Of a stretch of DNA of 34,771 bases, positions 15,082 through 22,357 are shown one piece after another. The notes under the pieces are model-generated. The model was not told the DNA's origin. It searched no databases and saw only the letters and a list, made by a program, of their open reading frames with translations. The DNA comes from Candidatus Woesearchaeota archaeon (GTDB lineage Archaea > Nanobdellota > Nanobdellia > Woesearchaeales > WJIZ01). Each line of letters begins with the position of its first letter. Position 1 is the stretch's first letter. The translations under genes and the position numbers were made by a program. The stretch covers positions 1-34,771 of the forward strand of contig JAAOYF010000034.1 in the NCBI GenBank assembly GCA_018221205.1, given 5' to 3'.

Positions 15082-16250
15082 TTTTTCTTCATTTGCTTAA
15101 ACGTTCCTTCTTTTATACTTTTTCTTATGGAATCAAGCAAGTGCAGCATGAAATAGACATTATGATATGAAGCCAGTCTGAAATAACTTAATTCATTGAC
15201 CGTATAAAGATGCCGCAAGTAAGCCCGGGAATAATTCTTGCATACCATACAGCTGCAACCAGGGTCTATGGGCTTTGTATCTCCCTTGAAACGAGCACTT
15301 TTGATATTGATTCTGAATTTATTCTTAAAGCGACCTCCATTGCGAGGAGAGATATACACGCTTCCTCGGCGTGCATTTCGCGTTACCGAAACACAATCAA
15401 AAGTATCAATCCCGCGAGAGACACATTCAAAGATATCATCGATCTCTCCGATGCCAAGAAGATGCCGGGGACGGTCATCCAATAACGGAATGACCCATTC
15501 AAGGATCTGATGCATATCCTTTTTGCTCTTCCCTAAGCTGCCACCGATCGCGATTCCCTTAAAACCAAGATTATTGATAAAGGCAGCACTTTCAACACGA
15601 AGATCCCTGAACCAACCACCCTGGACAATTCCGTATAATGCTTGTTTCTTATCATGATATTTCAAAGAGTCCTTTGCCCATCGATGAGTCCTCTCCAAGG
15701 CCTTTGAAGTATAGGCCTTATCAGAAAGAGGACTGGTACATTCATCAAAAGCCATGATCACATCACTCCCAAGAACACTTTGGATCTGCATACTTTTCTT
15801 TGCATCCATAAAGTGCCACGTCCCATCATACACGCTTTGGAACTTGACCCCCTTACCAGTCACTTTGGCCATCTTTTTCTTGGTCGGCAATACACGTCTG
15901 CCTTCCGGAAAGATGCTGCCTAATTTATTGATATTATGTTCCATCCCAAAGCCCAGAGAAAAGGCCTGAAACCCCCCAGAATCAGAGAAAAGAGGTTTAT
16001 CAAAATGCATGAAGCCCCGTACACCGTTAAATTTCTTCAATACTTCCTCACCAGGTCGAAGATAAAGATGATAGGTATTAGCAAGACTGCATTGAGCTCC
16101 CAATGCATGGAGATCATCAGAATCCAGTGCCCTGACACTTCCCAGTGTAGCAACAGGAATCAAATAAGGCGTCTCTATCTTTCCATGCGTTGTAGAAATA
16201 ACACCAGTTCGTGCTTTTCCTTCTTTTTTAAGGATCTTGAAAGAAAACAT
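15069..16250 (-). CDS. tgt: tRNA-guanine transglycosylase, bacterial type
   Basis: 393 residues from the ATG at 16250; a GTG at 16256 overlapping the translin stop (GTGA) would add two. TGT exchanges guanine in tRNA for a 7-deazaguanine base. Visible are the base-recognition SDSGGFQ (Asp90), catalytic Asp285 in RGIDTFDCVSVTRNARRG, and the zinc site Cys332, Cys334, Cys337 and His363. Archaeal archaeosine TGTs have a TDSGSYQ-type motif and long C-terminal domains with PUA; here those are absent and the C-terminus (CKNYSRAYLRHLY, HNVYF) is of the bacterial, position-34 type. A ~30-residue insertion follows SLG at about 100. The substrate loop reads GGSLGKS (236-242) instead of the GGLAVGE of preQ1 enzymes or GGLSGGE of queuine enzymes. 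Probably horizontally acquired. Confidence 0.93.
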   Translation of the reverse strand: MFSFKILKKEGKARTGVISTTHGKIETPYLIPVATLGSVRALDSDDLHALGAQCSLANTYHLYLRPGEEVLKKFNGVRGFMHFDKPLFSDSGGFQAFSLGFGMEHNINKLGSIFPEGRRVLPTKKKMAKVTGKGVKFQSVYDGTWHFMDAKKSMQIQSVLGSDVIMAFDECTSPLSDKAYTSKALERTHRWAKDSLKYHDKKQALYGIVQGGWFRDLRVESAAFINNLGFKGIAIGGSLGKSKKDMHQILEWVIPLLDDRPRHLLGIGEIDDIFECVSRGIDTFDCVSVTRNARRGSVYISPRNGGRFKNKFRINIKSARFKGDTKPIDPGCSCMVCKNYSRAYLRHLYTVNELSYFRLASYHNVYFMLHLLDSIRKSIKEGTFKQMKKKWLM

Positions 16251-16252
16251 TT

Positions 16253-16822
16253 TCACACTTTGTCTTTCATCTTCAGTTGAAAGACAAGATCATCTAACTT
16301 TCGGATATCGTATTTGATGCCATCATATTTCCGTCTTAGTTCTCCATTGCGGAAATCAAATTTTGACAGCTCAATATACATCTGCTCCAGAAACTTCCTG
16401 ATCTTCACAGCCATCGGATAATTCTCTTTGATGCATGAATTGATGGCCTTCCTTACTAATTCCCCAGAGAGATCGCATAATCCCATCAGATAGAACTCAG
16501 GATCCTCAAATTCCTCAGAATAAACTAAGAATTTATCATTCTTAACAAACTCATATAAGCTTAATGCTTCGACATATTCCTGGATCGCGACTTTGAAGAT
16601 ACCTTCATGCTGCAGTTTTCCTTTTGATTCTTTCTTCAAGCCCGCAACATCTTCCTTCATCTGTTTAAGGACAGCAGCAGCCTCAGGAAGCGTATCCCTA
16701 TGGATAGAGCCGATAGCTGTTTTGGATTTCTGGATAATCTTTCTGCTGGAACGGATGACTTTCTCCCGTTTCTTGTCATAGCTACTAAATTTTTTCCGTA
16801 TCTGCTCAAGGTTGATTTTCAT
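16253..16822 (-). CDS. Translin-family nucleic-acid-binding protein
   Basis: 189 residues, all helical. Translin signatures are the N-terminal REKVIRSSRKIIQKSKTAIG, the central FKVAIQEYVEALSLYEFV, and the diagnostic FYLMGLCDLSGELVRKAI followed by YIELSKFDFRNGELRRKYDG. Translins bind and (as TRAX-type subunits) cleave RNA; archaeal members are homo-oligomers and C3PO-type complexes trim tRNA precursors. The start MKINLEQ at 16822 is supported by a TATA box at 16845-16853, 26 nt upstream; a TTG at 16837 is a poor alternative. It is the first gene of an operon with tgt, suggesting a tRNA link. Whether it has TRAX-like catalytic acidic residues needs an alignment. Confidence 0.88.
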   Translation of the reverse strand: MKINLEQIRKKFSSYDKKREKVIRSSRKIIQKSKTAIGSIHRDTLPEAAAVLKQMKEDVAGLKKESKGKLQHEGIFKVAIQEYVEALSLYEFVKNDKFLVYSEEFEDPEFYLMGLCDLSGELVRKAINSCIKENYPMAVKIRKFLEQMYIELSKFDFRNGELRRKYDGIKYDIRKLDDLVFQLKMKDKV

Positions 16823-16844
16823 AGTGTGAAAGAACAAAGAGGCC

Positions 16845-16880
16845 TATTTAAAAATGTCGATTTAGCATAACCTTTAAATA
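16845..16880. promoter_or_regulatory. Divergent promoters: translin-tgt operon (-) and membrane-protein operon (+)
   Basis: The minus-strand TATA box is at 16845-16853 (26 nt before the translin ATG). The plus-strand box CTTTAAATA is at 16872-16880 (28 nt before the ATG at 16904). Only 81 bp separate the two start codons. Confidence 0.5.
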
Positions 16881-16903
16881 CCAATAACTCAAAGAATAGG
16901 TAT

Positions 16904-17485
16904 ATGGCAGATGAAAGTAGGTTTCGAGCTATAATTGACTTTTTTGATGCTGTCGGCTTGTTTGATGTAGTTCTTCCGTTCATTCTGGTCTTCACTATTG
17001 TCTTCGCCATATTGGAAAAGACAAAGGTGCTGGGCACAGAAGAGATATCTGGCAAGCATTACACCAGAAAGAACCTTAATGCGATGGTAGCATTCGTCAT
17101 GGCATTCTTGGTGATAGCTTCATCTAGGCTGGTCGAGATCATAACAACAGTTTCCTCACAGATATTCATACTTCTATTGTTATCAGTACTCTTCCTTTTG
17201 TTGGTAGGCTCTTTTTACCAGGATGCAGAAGGCGGCTATCTGAAAGGTGGCTGGAAGACCTTCTTTATGGGATTGATGTTTCTTGGCATCGTCTTCATAT
17301 TTCTGGGAGCTATCGAAAATGATGACGGCGATACCATGTTAGATGTATTTTGGGACTGGGCCAAGGGCTCAGGTGATGAGACCACGATCGTGGGCTCTGT
17401 CGTATTGCTGATCGTATTGATCTTGGCCATCATGTACATGGTCAAAGATCCAAATCATACTGTAGAGAAGAAAGAAAAGAAATGA
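16904..17485 (+). CDS. Multispanning membrane protein, tandem family member 1
   Basis: 193 residues with about five hydrophobic segments (starting near residues 22, 64, 85, 121 and 161) and a charged C-terminal tail. The N-terminal motif GLFDVVLPFILVFTIVFAIL followed by EKTKVLG is shared with the next gene (ITDILLPFLLVFVIVFAVL, EKTSVLG), showing homology. No known family is recognised. Transcribed from the TATA box 28 nt upstream together with two further membrane genes, then faced by two coiled-coil protein genes; all lie beside the pilus operons. Perhaps a structural component of a membrane complex; the link to pili is only positional. Confidence 0.75.
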   Translation: MADESRFRAIIDFFDAVGLFDVVLPFILVFTIVFAILEKTKVLGTEEISGKHYTRKNLNAMVAFVMAFLVIASSRLVEIITTVSSQIFILLLLSVLFLLLVGSFYQDAEGGYLKGGWKTFFMGLMFLGIVFIFLGAIENDDGDTMLDVFWDWAKGSGDETTIVGSVVLLIVLILAIMYMVKDPNHTVEKKEKK

Positions 17486-17494
17486 GGTGTTATA

Positions 17495-18088
17495 ATGGCA
17501 AATAGAAATTTTTTCCTTGAGGATTTCCTTCGATCATTGGACAGTTGGGGAATAACAGACATTCTCCTTCCCTTCCTGCTGGTATTTGTTATAGTATTCG
17601 CAGTATTGGAGAAAACCTCTGTCTTAGGACAAGGCAAGAAAAATTTTAACGTGATATTTGCCCTCATACTTGGTTTTGCAGTGGTCATTCCTCACTCGAC
17701 CAGTTCCTATCCTATCAGCTTTGACCCTGTAGACATCATCAACGCAGCCCTTCCACAGGTCTCTATCTTGGTAGTGGCGATCATGATGCTCCTTGTTCTC
17801 ATAGGAGTCTTTGCTCATGACAAGGTCTTTCTCGGCTTGGCCATGCCTGGCTGGATCGGTTTCTTTTCTATCATCTCAATCATCTACATCTTCGGCAATG
17901 CAGCTGGTTTCTGGGGAGCAGGTGGTTTGCAGGCATTTTTAGGAGAAGACATCGTAGCCATAGTGGTCATGATATTGGTGTTCGGCCTGATCATCGCATT
18001 TATCACATCCAGCAAGGATGATACAAAGAGTGCCCTTGAACGAGGAGGAATAGCCTTTAAGCAGCTCTTCGGCGGCGGCAAGCATTAA
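17495..18088 (+). CDS. Multispanning membrane protein, tandem family member 2
   Basis: 197 residues with about five membrane segments, homologous to the preceding gene in its first segment and the following EKTSVLG turn. A Gly/Ala-rich loop (GNAAGFWGAGGLQAFLG, about residues 131-147) lies between segments four and five. A clear Shine-Dalgarno, GAGGTG at 17485-17490, precedes the ATG by 4 nt, as expected for an internal operon gene, unlike the leaderless first gene. The C-terminus is short and basic. Function unknown. Confidence 0.75.
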   Translation: MANRNFFLEDFLRSLDSWGITDILLPFLLVFVIVFAVLEKTSVLGQGKKNFNVIFALILGFAVVIPHSTSSYPISFDPVDIINAALPQVSILVVAIMMLLVLIGVFAHDKVFLGLAMPGWIGFFSIISIIYIFGNAAGFWGAGGLQAFLGEDIVAIVVMILVFGLIIAFITSSKDDTKSALERGGIAFKQLFGGGKH

Positions 18089-18090
18089 AA

Positions 18091-18612
18091 ATGGCCACAT
18101 TCTTTGATTTGACAGGCTTGGAAGCGTTTTCAAAGGTCTTCATCTTTATTTTAGTAGTCATATCCATATATGCAATCCTTCACTTCTCAAAATTCGGCAG
18201 GATATCATGGTTGCCATGGTTAGTGGCATTAGTGATGGGGTTGTTCGTCATCATGTCGGATCTCGCGACTGGATTGATAAAGGCACTCATTCCTTGGGGC
18301 GCTGTCCTCTTCCTCTTCCTCGTATTTTCGATGACTGCCTCTCAGATGTTCGGTGCTGCACCCGCAGACTGGGCACAGTTTAAATGGGTGTTATACATTA
18401 TCGTGATCCTTATCCTATTTATCAGCACCATGTTCTATTTCAGAGAGAATACCGTCGTTCCTGGAGATATCGATGAAGACCAGGACGAATTGAAAGAAGC
18501 CAGTTATTTCACATCAGGAAATTTCTTCTTGCATCCAAATTTCCTTGCCTTGATGTTCATCCTGCTGGTGGGGATATTCACTGTCGCGCTGCTGGCAGGA
18601 AAGTCTATTTAG
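18091..18612 (+). CDS. Multispanning membrane protein, tandem family member 3
   Basis: 173 residues with about five membrane segments (starting near residues 16, 45, 65, 100 and 147). The layout, first segment ending in ILHFSKFG and second segment WLVALVMGLFVIMSD, parallels the two upstream genes, so it is probably a more divergent member of the same family. An acidic loop (PGDIDEDQDELKEA, about 126-139) is likely on one membrane face. It starts 2 bp after the previous stop and its last 8 bp overlap the stop of the convergent coiled-coil gene. Function unknown. Confidence 0.72.
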   Translation: MATFFDLTGLEAFSKVFIFILVVISIYAILHFSKFGRISWLPWLVALVMGLFVIMSDLATGLIKALIPWGAVLFLFLVFSMTASQMFGAAPADWAQFKWVLYIIVILILFISTMFYFRENTVVPGDIDEDQDELKEASYFTSGNFFLHPNFLALMFILLVGIFTVALLAGKSI

Positions 18613-19186
18613 AGAAGCCTTTGGTATATCGTTCTAATTTATTTACATTCTCTGTAAAAGTAGGAAGGATCTTCTGGAATGCCATCTCCATCGCTTTGAT
18701 CTCACTGCCCACATTGGTAAGATTCTGATCATATTCTGATATCTTTCCCAAGATACCTTTATGTAAGCTCTCGAATCTCTCTTTCAGATTCTTTATCTCC
18801 TGGATGACAGTATTCAGCACAGTCTCGGTCTGCTCCTTCCATTCAATGACCTTGTTGATGTCCTTCATCAGATTGTTCCATTTTTCATCGATGATGGCCT
18901 CTGCTATCTCTTCCACTCTCTCACGGATATCATCGCCGCCATAAGAGGAAGATCCTTCATACCCGCCGAAATCTGCCCCAGGATCAGGAGGGGCTGGTTC
19001 AGGGTAAGCTTGTTCATATCCCTGTTGGCCTTGGTCAGGCTGTGCAGATCCTTGCTGAGAATAATCTGGTTGTTGAGGTGCAGCCTGCTGCTGCTCATAA
19101 TAGCCAGGATCTGGGCCAGGCGCGTCCATAGGCATGCCTGCAGACATATTTGCTGCCGGATCTCTTTTTTTCCCAAATAAAGCCAT
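18605..19186 (-). CDS. Disordered-plus-coiled-coil protein near pilus loci
   Basis: 193 residues. After MALFGKKRD, residues 10-85 are low complexity, rich in Pro, Gln, Gly and Tyr (QQQAAPQQPDYSQQG, Gln/Tyr repeats), and probably disordered. From about residue 86 to the end the sequence is a long charged helix with coiled-coil heptads (IRERVEEIAEAIIDEKWNN, IKNLKERFESLHKGI). No signal peptide is seen, so it is likely cytoplasmic. It follows another coiled-coil gene by 11 bp in one operon. The arrangement resembles the FlaC/D/E-type cytoplasmic accessory proteins of archaella, but I cannot show homology. Confidence 0.75.
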   Translation of the reverse strand: MALFGKKRDPAANMSAGMPMDAPGPDPGYYEQQQAAPQQPDYSQQGSAQPDQGQQGYEQAYPEPAPPDPGADFGGYEGSSSYGGDDIRERVEEIAEAIIDEKWNNLMKDINKVIEWKEQTETVLNTVIQEIKNLKERFESLHKGILGKISEYDQNLTNVGSEIKAMEMAFQKILPTFTENVNKLERYTKGFSK

Positions 19187-19197
19187 CTATCTACCTC

Positions 19198-19641
19198 TTA
19201 CTGTTGTCCAGCCTTGTCCCTATTTAAATATTTCTTCTTCTGCATCTTTTCGATGACATCTTTGACAACATCCTCAACTTCATTATGGGTGACAAAATTG
19301 ACAGGCTCCCACAAATTGAGGTATTTTTTCAGAATATCGACATTCTCTTTCTTAGCAAAACCCTCTAACTCTCTGAGCAGGATCATCATCTTATCCTTCA
19401 CATCAGCGATCTCTTTCTTGACTTCAGTCATCTCAAGGTTCAATGTCTTGATCTCAGAGAAGAACGTCTTATGCTTGTTCAGCATGTTTTGGTCAGTGAC
19501 TTGGAATTTGCTCCGAAGATTAGTATAGCGCTCTTCCAGCATCTTCATCCTGCGTGCTACTCCTTGCAGTTCTTCTTTCACTCCAGCACCAGGCCCCATT
19601 TCCTGGCCAGCCCGCTGTTTCCCCATCGTAATCTTGACCAT
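19198..19641 (-). CDS. Coiled-coil protein, possibly archaellum/pilus accessory (FlaC/D/E-like)
   Basis: 147 residues from the ATG at 19641 (start MVKITMGKQRAG), chosen because a TATA box at 19662-19670 lies about 26 nt upstream; the frame is open for 20 more codons but that part precedes the promoter. Residues 20-95 are a continuous coiled coil (LQGVARRMKMLEERYTNL, then EIKTLNLEMTEVKKEIADVK). The C-terminal part has LNLWEPVNFVTHNEVEDVV, resembling the short conserved block seen after the coiled coil in archaellum FlaC/D/E-type proteins. Assignment is tentative. It is the first gene of a two-gene minus-strand operon and faces away from pilus operon A. Confidence 0.7.
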   Translation of the reverse strand: MVKITMGKQRAGQEMGPGAGVKEELQGVARRMKMLEERYTNLRSKFQVTDQNMLNKHKTFFSEIKTLNLEMTEVKKEIADVKDKMMILLRELEGFAKKENVDILKKYLNLWEPVNFVTHNEVEDVVKDVIEKMQKKKYLNRDKAGQQ

Positions 19642-19661
19642 ACAGCAGAAATTCCTTGCAA

Positions 19662-19670
19662 AATATATAA
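19662..19670 (-). promoter_or_regulatory. TATA box of the coiled-coil protein operon
   Basis: The minus strand reads TTATATATT, centred about 26 nt upstream of the ATG at 19641, which decides that start over the more distal alternatives. Confidence 0.5.
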
Positions 19671-19729
19671 GGGTATGTAAGGATTTAGGAGTAGTAATCA
19701 AGACAACCCAAGTGTTCTAACCTAACCCC

Positions 19730-19744
19730 CGAAACCTTTATATA
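19730..19744 (+). promoter_or_regulatory. BRE/TATA promoter of pilus operon A
   Basis: BRE-like CGAAAC (19730-19735) is directly followed by CTTTATATA, a near-ideal archaeal promoter. The expected transcript start is near 19766, giving a long leader of about 140 nt before the RHH gene, unusual in this otherwise leaderless region. Confidence 0.55.
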
Positions 19745-19750
19745 CTCATT

Positions 19751-19804
19751 ATATTATAAAATATACTTAATACATAAAACAGGAGGGCATATATTTTATA
19801 ATAT
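19751..19804. repeat. 14-bp inverted repeat upstream of the RHH regulator
   Basis: ATATTATAAAATAT at 19751-19764 is the exact reverse complement of ATATTTTATAATAT at 19791-19804. The arms are 26 nt apart, 40 nt between arm starts, and enclose AGGAGGG (19781-19787). The AT-rich arms lie just downstream of the predicted TATA box, a fitting place for operator sites of the small RHH protein encoded downstream; the more distal arm could also contain a second TATA element. Confidence 0.55.
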
Positions 19805-19907
19805 GTTTGATCTCACGTTTTTTTCGTCCGTAAAACGGGTCTTGATACCCCCAACAACGACTTATTCTAGTCCCTTTTACGGATTTATTTATTTTAAGCC
19901 AACATGA
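19803..19907 (+). other. Possible leader peptide ORF upstream of the RHH gene
   Basis: A 34-codon frame starts at ATG 19803, has AGGAGGG 15 nt upstream (rather far for a ribosome-binding site), and ends in a TGA that overlaps the RHH start codon as ATGA. It begins MFDLTFFSS and contains a run of three threonines and adjacent prolines. It spans the inverted repeat at 19827-19883. The perfect stop-start overlap suggests coupling, but the frame is short and may be chance. Confidence 0.25.
19827..19883. repeat. 9-bp inverted repeat with T-rich tail in the operon A leader
   Basis: TCCGTAAAA at 19827-19835 pairs perfectly with TTTTACGGA at 19875-19883, extendable by GGG/CCC after one bulged C. Inside, GGGT/ACCC (19837-19840, 19847-19850) can form a small hairpin. 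The closing arm is followed by a T-rich run (TTTATTTATTTT). It may act as an attenuator in the transcript leader or as a second operator. Confidence 0.5.
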
Positions 19908-20041
19908 AAAGACCAATATCCGCCACAATAGATGAAGAACTCATTGATTGGATAGCGAAGCAGCTGAAAGATAAGACCAAGTACCGAAATAAATCTCACC
20001 TTATTGAGATCGCTTTAGAAAAGCTGAAGAAGGAAAAATGA
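19904..20041 (+). CDS. Small ribbon-helix-helix DNA-binding protein
   Basis: 45 residues. The pattern RPISATIDEELIDWIAKQL (one beta strand plus helix A), then TKYRNKSHLIEIALEKLKKE (turn and helix B), is the MetJ/Arc ribbon-helix-helix fold in its minimal form; the strand positions and the RNKSHLIE turn match the family. It would act as a dimer on an operator. Its stop overlaps the ATG of the secretion ATPase as ATGA, making it the first gene of pilus operon A. Two inverted repeats lie in the ~160 bp upstream. Autoregulation of the pilus operon is my inference. Confidence 0.85.
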   Translation: MKRPISATIDEELIDWIAKQLKDKTKYRNKSHLIEIALEKLKKEK

Positions 20042-22317
20042 AAGAGCCCTTTTCATATAAAACCATAAGGCAAGGAGAAGATTCTGTCTTGCAGATAGAC
20101 TGTGAGCAATATATCAGGCTTCCCTCTATCGAAGATGATCCCATGACCATGTCAAGGGCCATCGACATACTCACCAAAGAACGGAATGTGACGAAGATAG
20201 TCTTCCAGCAGAAGAGGGATTATGAATATGATTTCGAGCAGACCTCTCTGTTGAGAGAGGTCGCCGCATTATATGTCAAGCTCATAAAATCAAAAGACCT
20301 CTTGAGTTTCAGGACTTTAGACTATCAGAAATGCGAACGGTTCATCGGAGGCTGGTATGCTGAACTAAGAAATATAGTCTCACACATATTGAAGACAGAT
20401 CCGGCAGGCGCCTATGTCGAGCTGAAGAGGATCCATAGGAGAGAATCAATAAAATTAGACAAATATGCTGATGAGACAGCATCGGCGTGTGTGAAAGGCT
20501 ATCTGGATATCCTGACAAGGATCATTGAGATGTTCGAAAAGACCAAATTCATAGCTACAATAAAACAATATTCAGCAGGCCACAAGCCAGGTGACAGAGA
20601 AGTCTACCAGCGCATCTTCAGAGCGACCATCAAGCCAGATTTCATGTTCACCAAGCTGATGGCGACCTATCCCCCAGAAGGAGAGGAATTAGATAACTAC
20701 GAACTGCCGGATGGTTCTGAAGTAACAATTTTTGAACTCCCTGATACGGTCCAATATCTCTATCACATAACCCCTCCGGAATTTCGGTTGGATGAAGACC
20801 AATATGAAATACTGGATACTGCAAGGAAAGTCATGGCAGAGCACAAGCCAAAGCGTTCTGATTTTGTCGATCCAGAAAGGATAAGGCAGGTCTTCCAGAA
20901 TGTAGGAAAGGATTTGATAGAAGAGCTGGCAGGCTACAAGAATATAAGGCTCAAAGATAAGGAAATTACGATGCTAACCAGTATCTTGGTGAGATACACC
21001 ATCGGCTTCGGTTTGATCGAAGTCCTCATGCAGGATGAGAAGATCCAGGACGTGACGATCAATTCCCCGATGGGTGAGATTCCTATGTTCATCGTCCATC
21101 AGGATTTTGGAGACTGCAAGACCAATGTCATCCCCACCGAGCCTGAATCTGAAAGCTGGGCTTCAAAATTAAGGCTCATCTCCGGCCGCCCATTAGACGA
21201 GGCCAATCCCATATTGGATACAGAGCTTTCCCTCCCAGGAGCTTCTGTCAGGGTCGCAGTCATCGCTTCTCCATTGAATCCTACTGGGTTAGCGTATGCC
21301 TTCAGGAGGCATCGTGACCGTCCTTGGACCCTTCCTCTCTTCATAAAGCAGAAGATGCTTGACCCATTGTCAGCAGGAATCTTGAGCTTCTTGATAGATG
21401 GATCAAGGACAATGTTGATAGCAGGAACAAGATCAGCAGGAAAGACCTCTTTATTGAGTGCAGTCATGGTCGAAGTCATGAGAAGAGGAAGGATGATCAC
21501 CATAGAAGATACGTTAGAGCTCCCAGTCTCCTCATTAAGAAAACTTGGTTTTAATATCCAATCCATGAAAGTCGCTTCTGCCATGTCCCATGGAACAGCA
21601 GAAGTCCCTGCTGATGAAGGCATCCGTACAACGCTAAGATTAGGAGATTCAGGATTGATAATCGGAGAAGTAAGGTCTACCGAAGCAAAAGCATTATACG
21701 AATCCATGCGTATCGGCGCTCAGGCAAACATAGTGGCCGGAACAATCCACGCCGACTCCCCTTATGGAGTATTCGATAGGGTGACAAATGATCTGGGCGT
21801 GCCTAAAACATCCTTCAAAGCCACTGATGTCATCGTCGTAGCAAACCCCATAAGGTCTCCAGATGGCATCCATCGATGGAGACGGGTAACACAGATAACT
21901 GAAGTCCGCAAGCAATGGGAGAACGATCCCATGCTGGAGCAGGGCTTTGTTGATCTGATGCGTTATTCCCCGAAAGAAGATACTCTCAAGCCTTCAGATG
22001 AGCTGATAAATGGTGATTCAGAGGTCCTGAAGGCAATCGCTGGCAATGTGAAGGAATGGGCCGGCAACTGGGACGCGATCTGGGAAAATATCCTCATGAG
22101 GGCGAAGATAAAGGAATCGATAGTCAAATATTCCGAAAAGCATAAACGCCCTGATCTATTGGAAGCAGAGTTCGTCATATTGGCAAATGATGAGTTCCAT
22201 AAGATCTCAGACAGGGTTGCAGAGAGGACAGGCTCTTTAGATGCGAAGAAGATATTCTTCGAATGGGAAGAGTGGCTCAAGCGCAGGCTCAAGAAAGACA
22301 GGTTTAAAGCCCAATAA
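20038..22317 (+). CDS. Type IV pilus/archaellum-type assembly ATPase (operon A)
   Basis: 759 residues, of the VirB11/PulE superfamily of secretion ATPases (archaeal type II/IV secretion ATPase). The N-terminal ~330 residues are a helical, system-specific region. The ATPase core shows GTRSAGKT (Walker A, 463-470), an Asp box ITIEDTLELP, Walker B LIIGEVRS (about 540-547) and a His box GTIHADSPYGVFDRV. The enzyme powers assembly or retraction from the cytoplasmic face, acting with the GspF-type membrane protein encoded next. The C-terminal 150 residues extend beyond the core. Longer than the usual ~500-residue archaellar ArlI, and different from the second ATPase in this window, so it belongs to a separate system. 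Confidence 0.92.
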   Translation: MKEPFSYKTIRQGEDSVLQIDCEQYIRLPSIEDDPMTMSRAIDILTKERNVTKIVFQQKRDYEYDFEQTSLLREVAALYVKLIKSKDLLSFRTLDYQKCERFIGGWYAELRNIVSHILKTDPAGAYVELKRIHRRESIKLDKYADETASACVKGYLDILTRIIEMFEKTKFIATIKQYSAGHKPGDREVYQRIFRATIKPDFMFTKLMATYPPEGEELDNYELPDGSEVTIFELPDTVQYLYHITPPEFRLDEDQYEILDTARKVMAEHKPKRSDFVDPERIRQVFQNVGKDLIEELAGYKNIRLKDKEITMLTSILVRYTIGFGLIEVLMQDEKIQDVTINSPMGEIPMFIVHQDFGDCKTNVIPTEPESESWASKLRLISGRPLDEANPILDTELSLPGASVRVAVIASPLNPTGLAYAFRRHRDRPWTLPLFIKQKMLDPLSAGILSFLIDGSRTMLIAGTRSAGKTSLLSAVMVEVMRRGRMITIEDTLELPVSSLRKLGFNIQSMKVASAMSHGTAEVPADEGIRTTLRLGDSGLIIGEVRSTEAKALYESMRIGAQANIVAGTIHADSPYGVFDRVTNDLGVPKTSFKATDVIVVANPIRSPDGIHRWRRVTQITEVRKQWENDPMLEQGFVDLMRYSPKEDTLKPSDELINGDSEVLKAIAGNVKEWAGNWDAIWENILMRAKIKESIVKYSEKHKRPDLLEAEFVILANDEFHKISDRVAERTGSLDAKKIFFEWEEWLKRRLKKDRFKAQ

Positions 22318-22357
22318 TAACCAAGATAAATTAAGACTCAATAATGACCAAGATAAA
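22312..22357 (+). repeat. 19-bp direct repeat at the ATPase-GspF junction
   Basis: CAATAATRACCAAGATAAA occurs at 22312-22330 and 22339-22357 (27-bp period), differing at one base. The first copy contains the ATPase stop codon and carries ATA where the second copy carries the ATG that starts the GspF gene. It looks like a recent microduplication of the translation start region. Confidence 0.7.

Noticed and set aside
19827-19895. Rho-independent-style terminator or stand-alone ncRNA
   Set aside because: The stem has a 39-nt loop and a bulge, and the RHH operon continues directly downstream; kept only as a leader inverted repeat.
19702-19903. Insertion-sequence ends suggested by the inverted repeats
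   Set aside because: No transposase frame lies between or near the arms, no target-site duplication is visible, and the spacing fits operators better.
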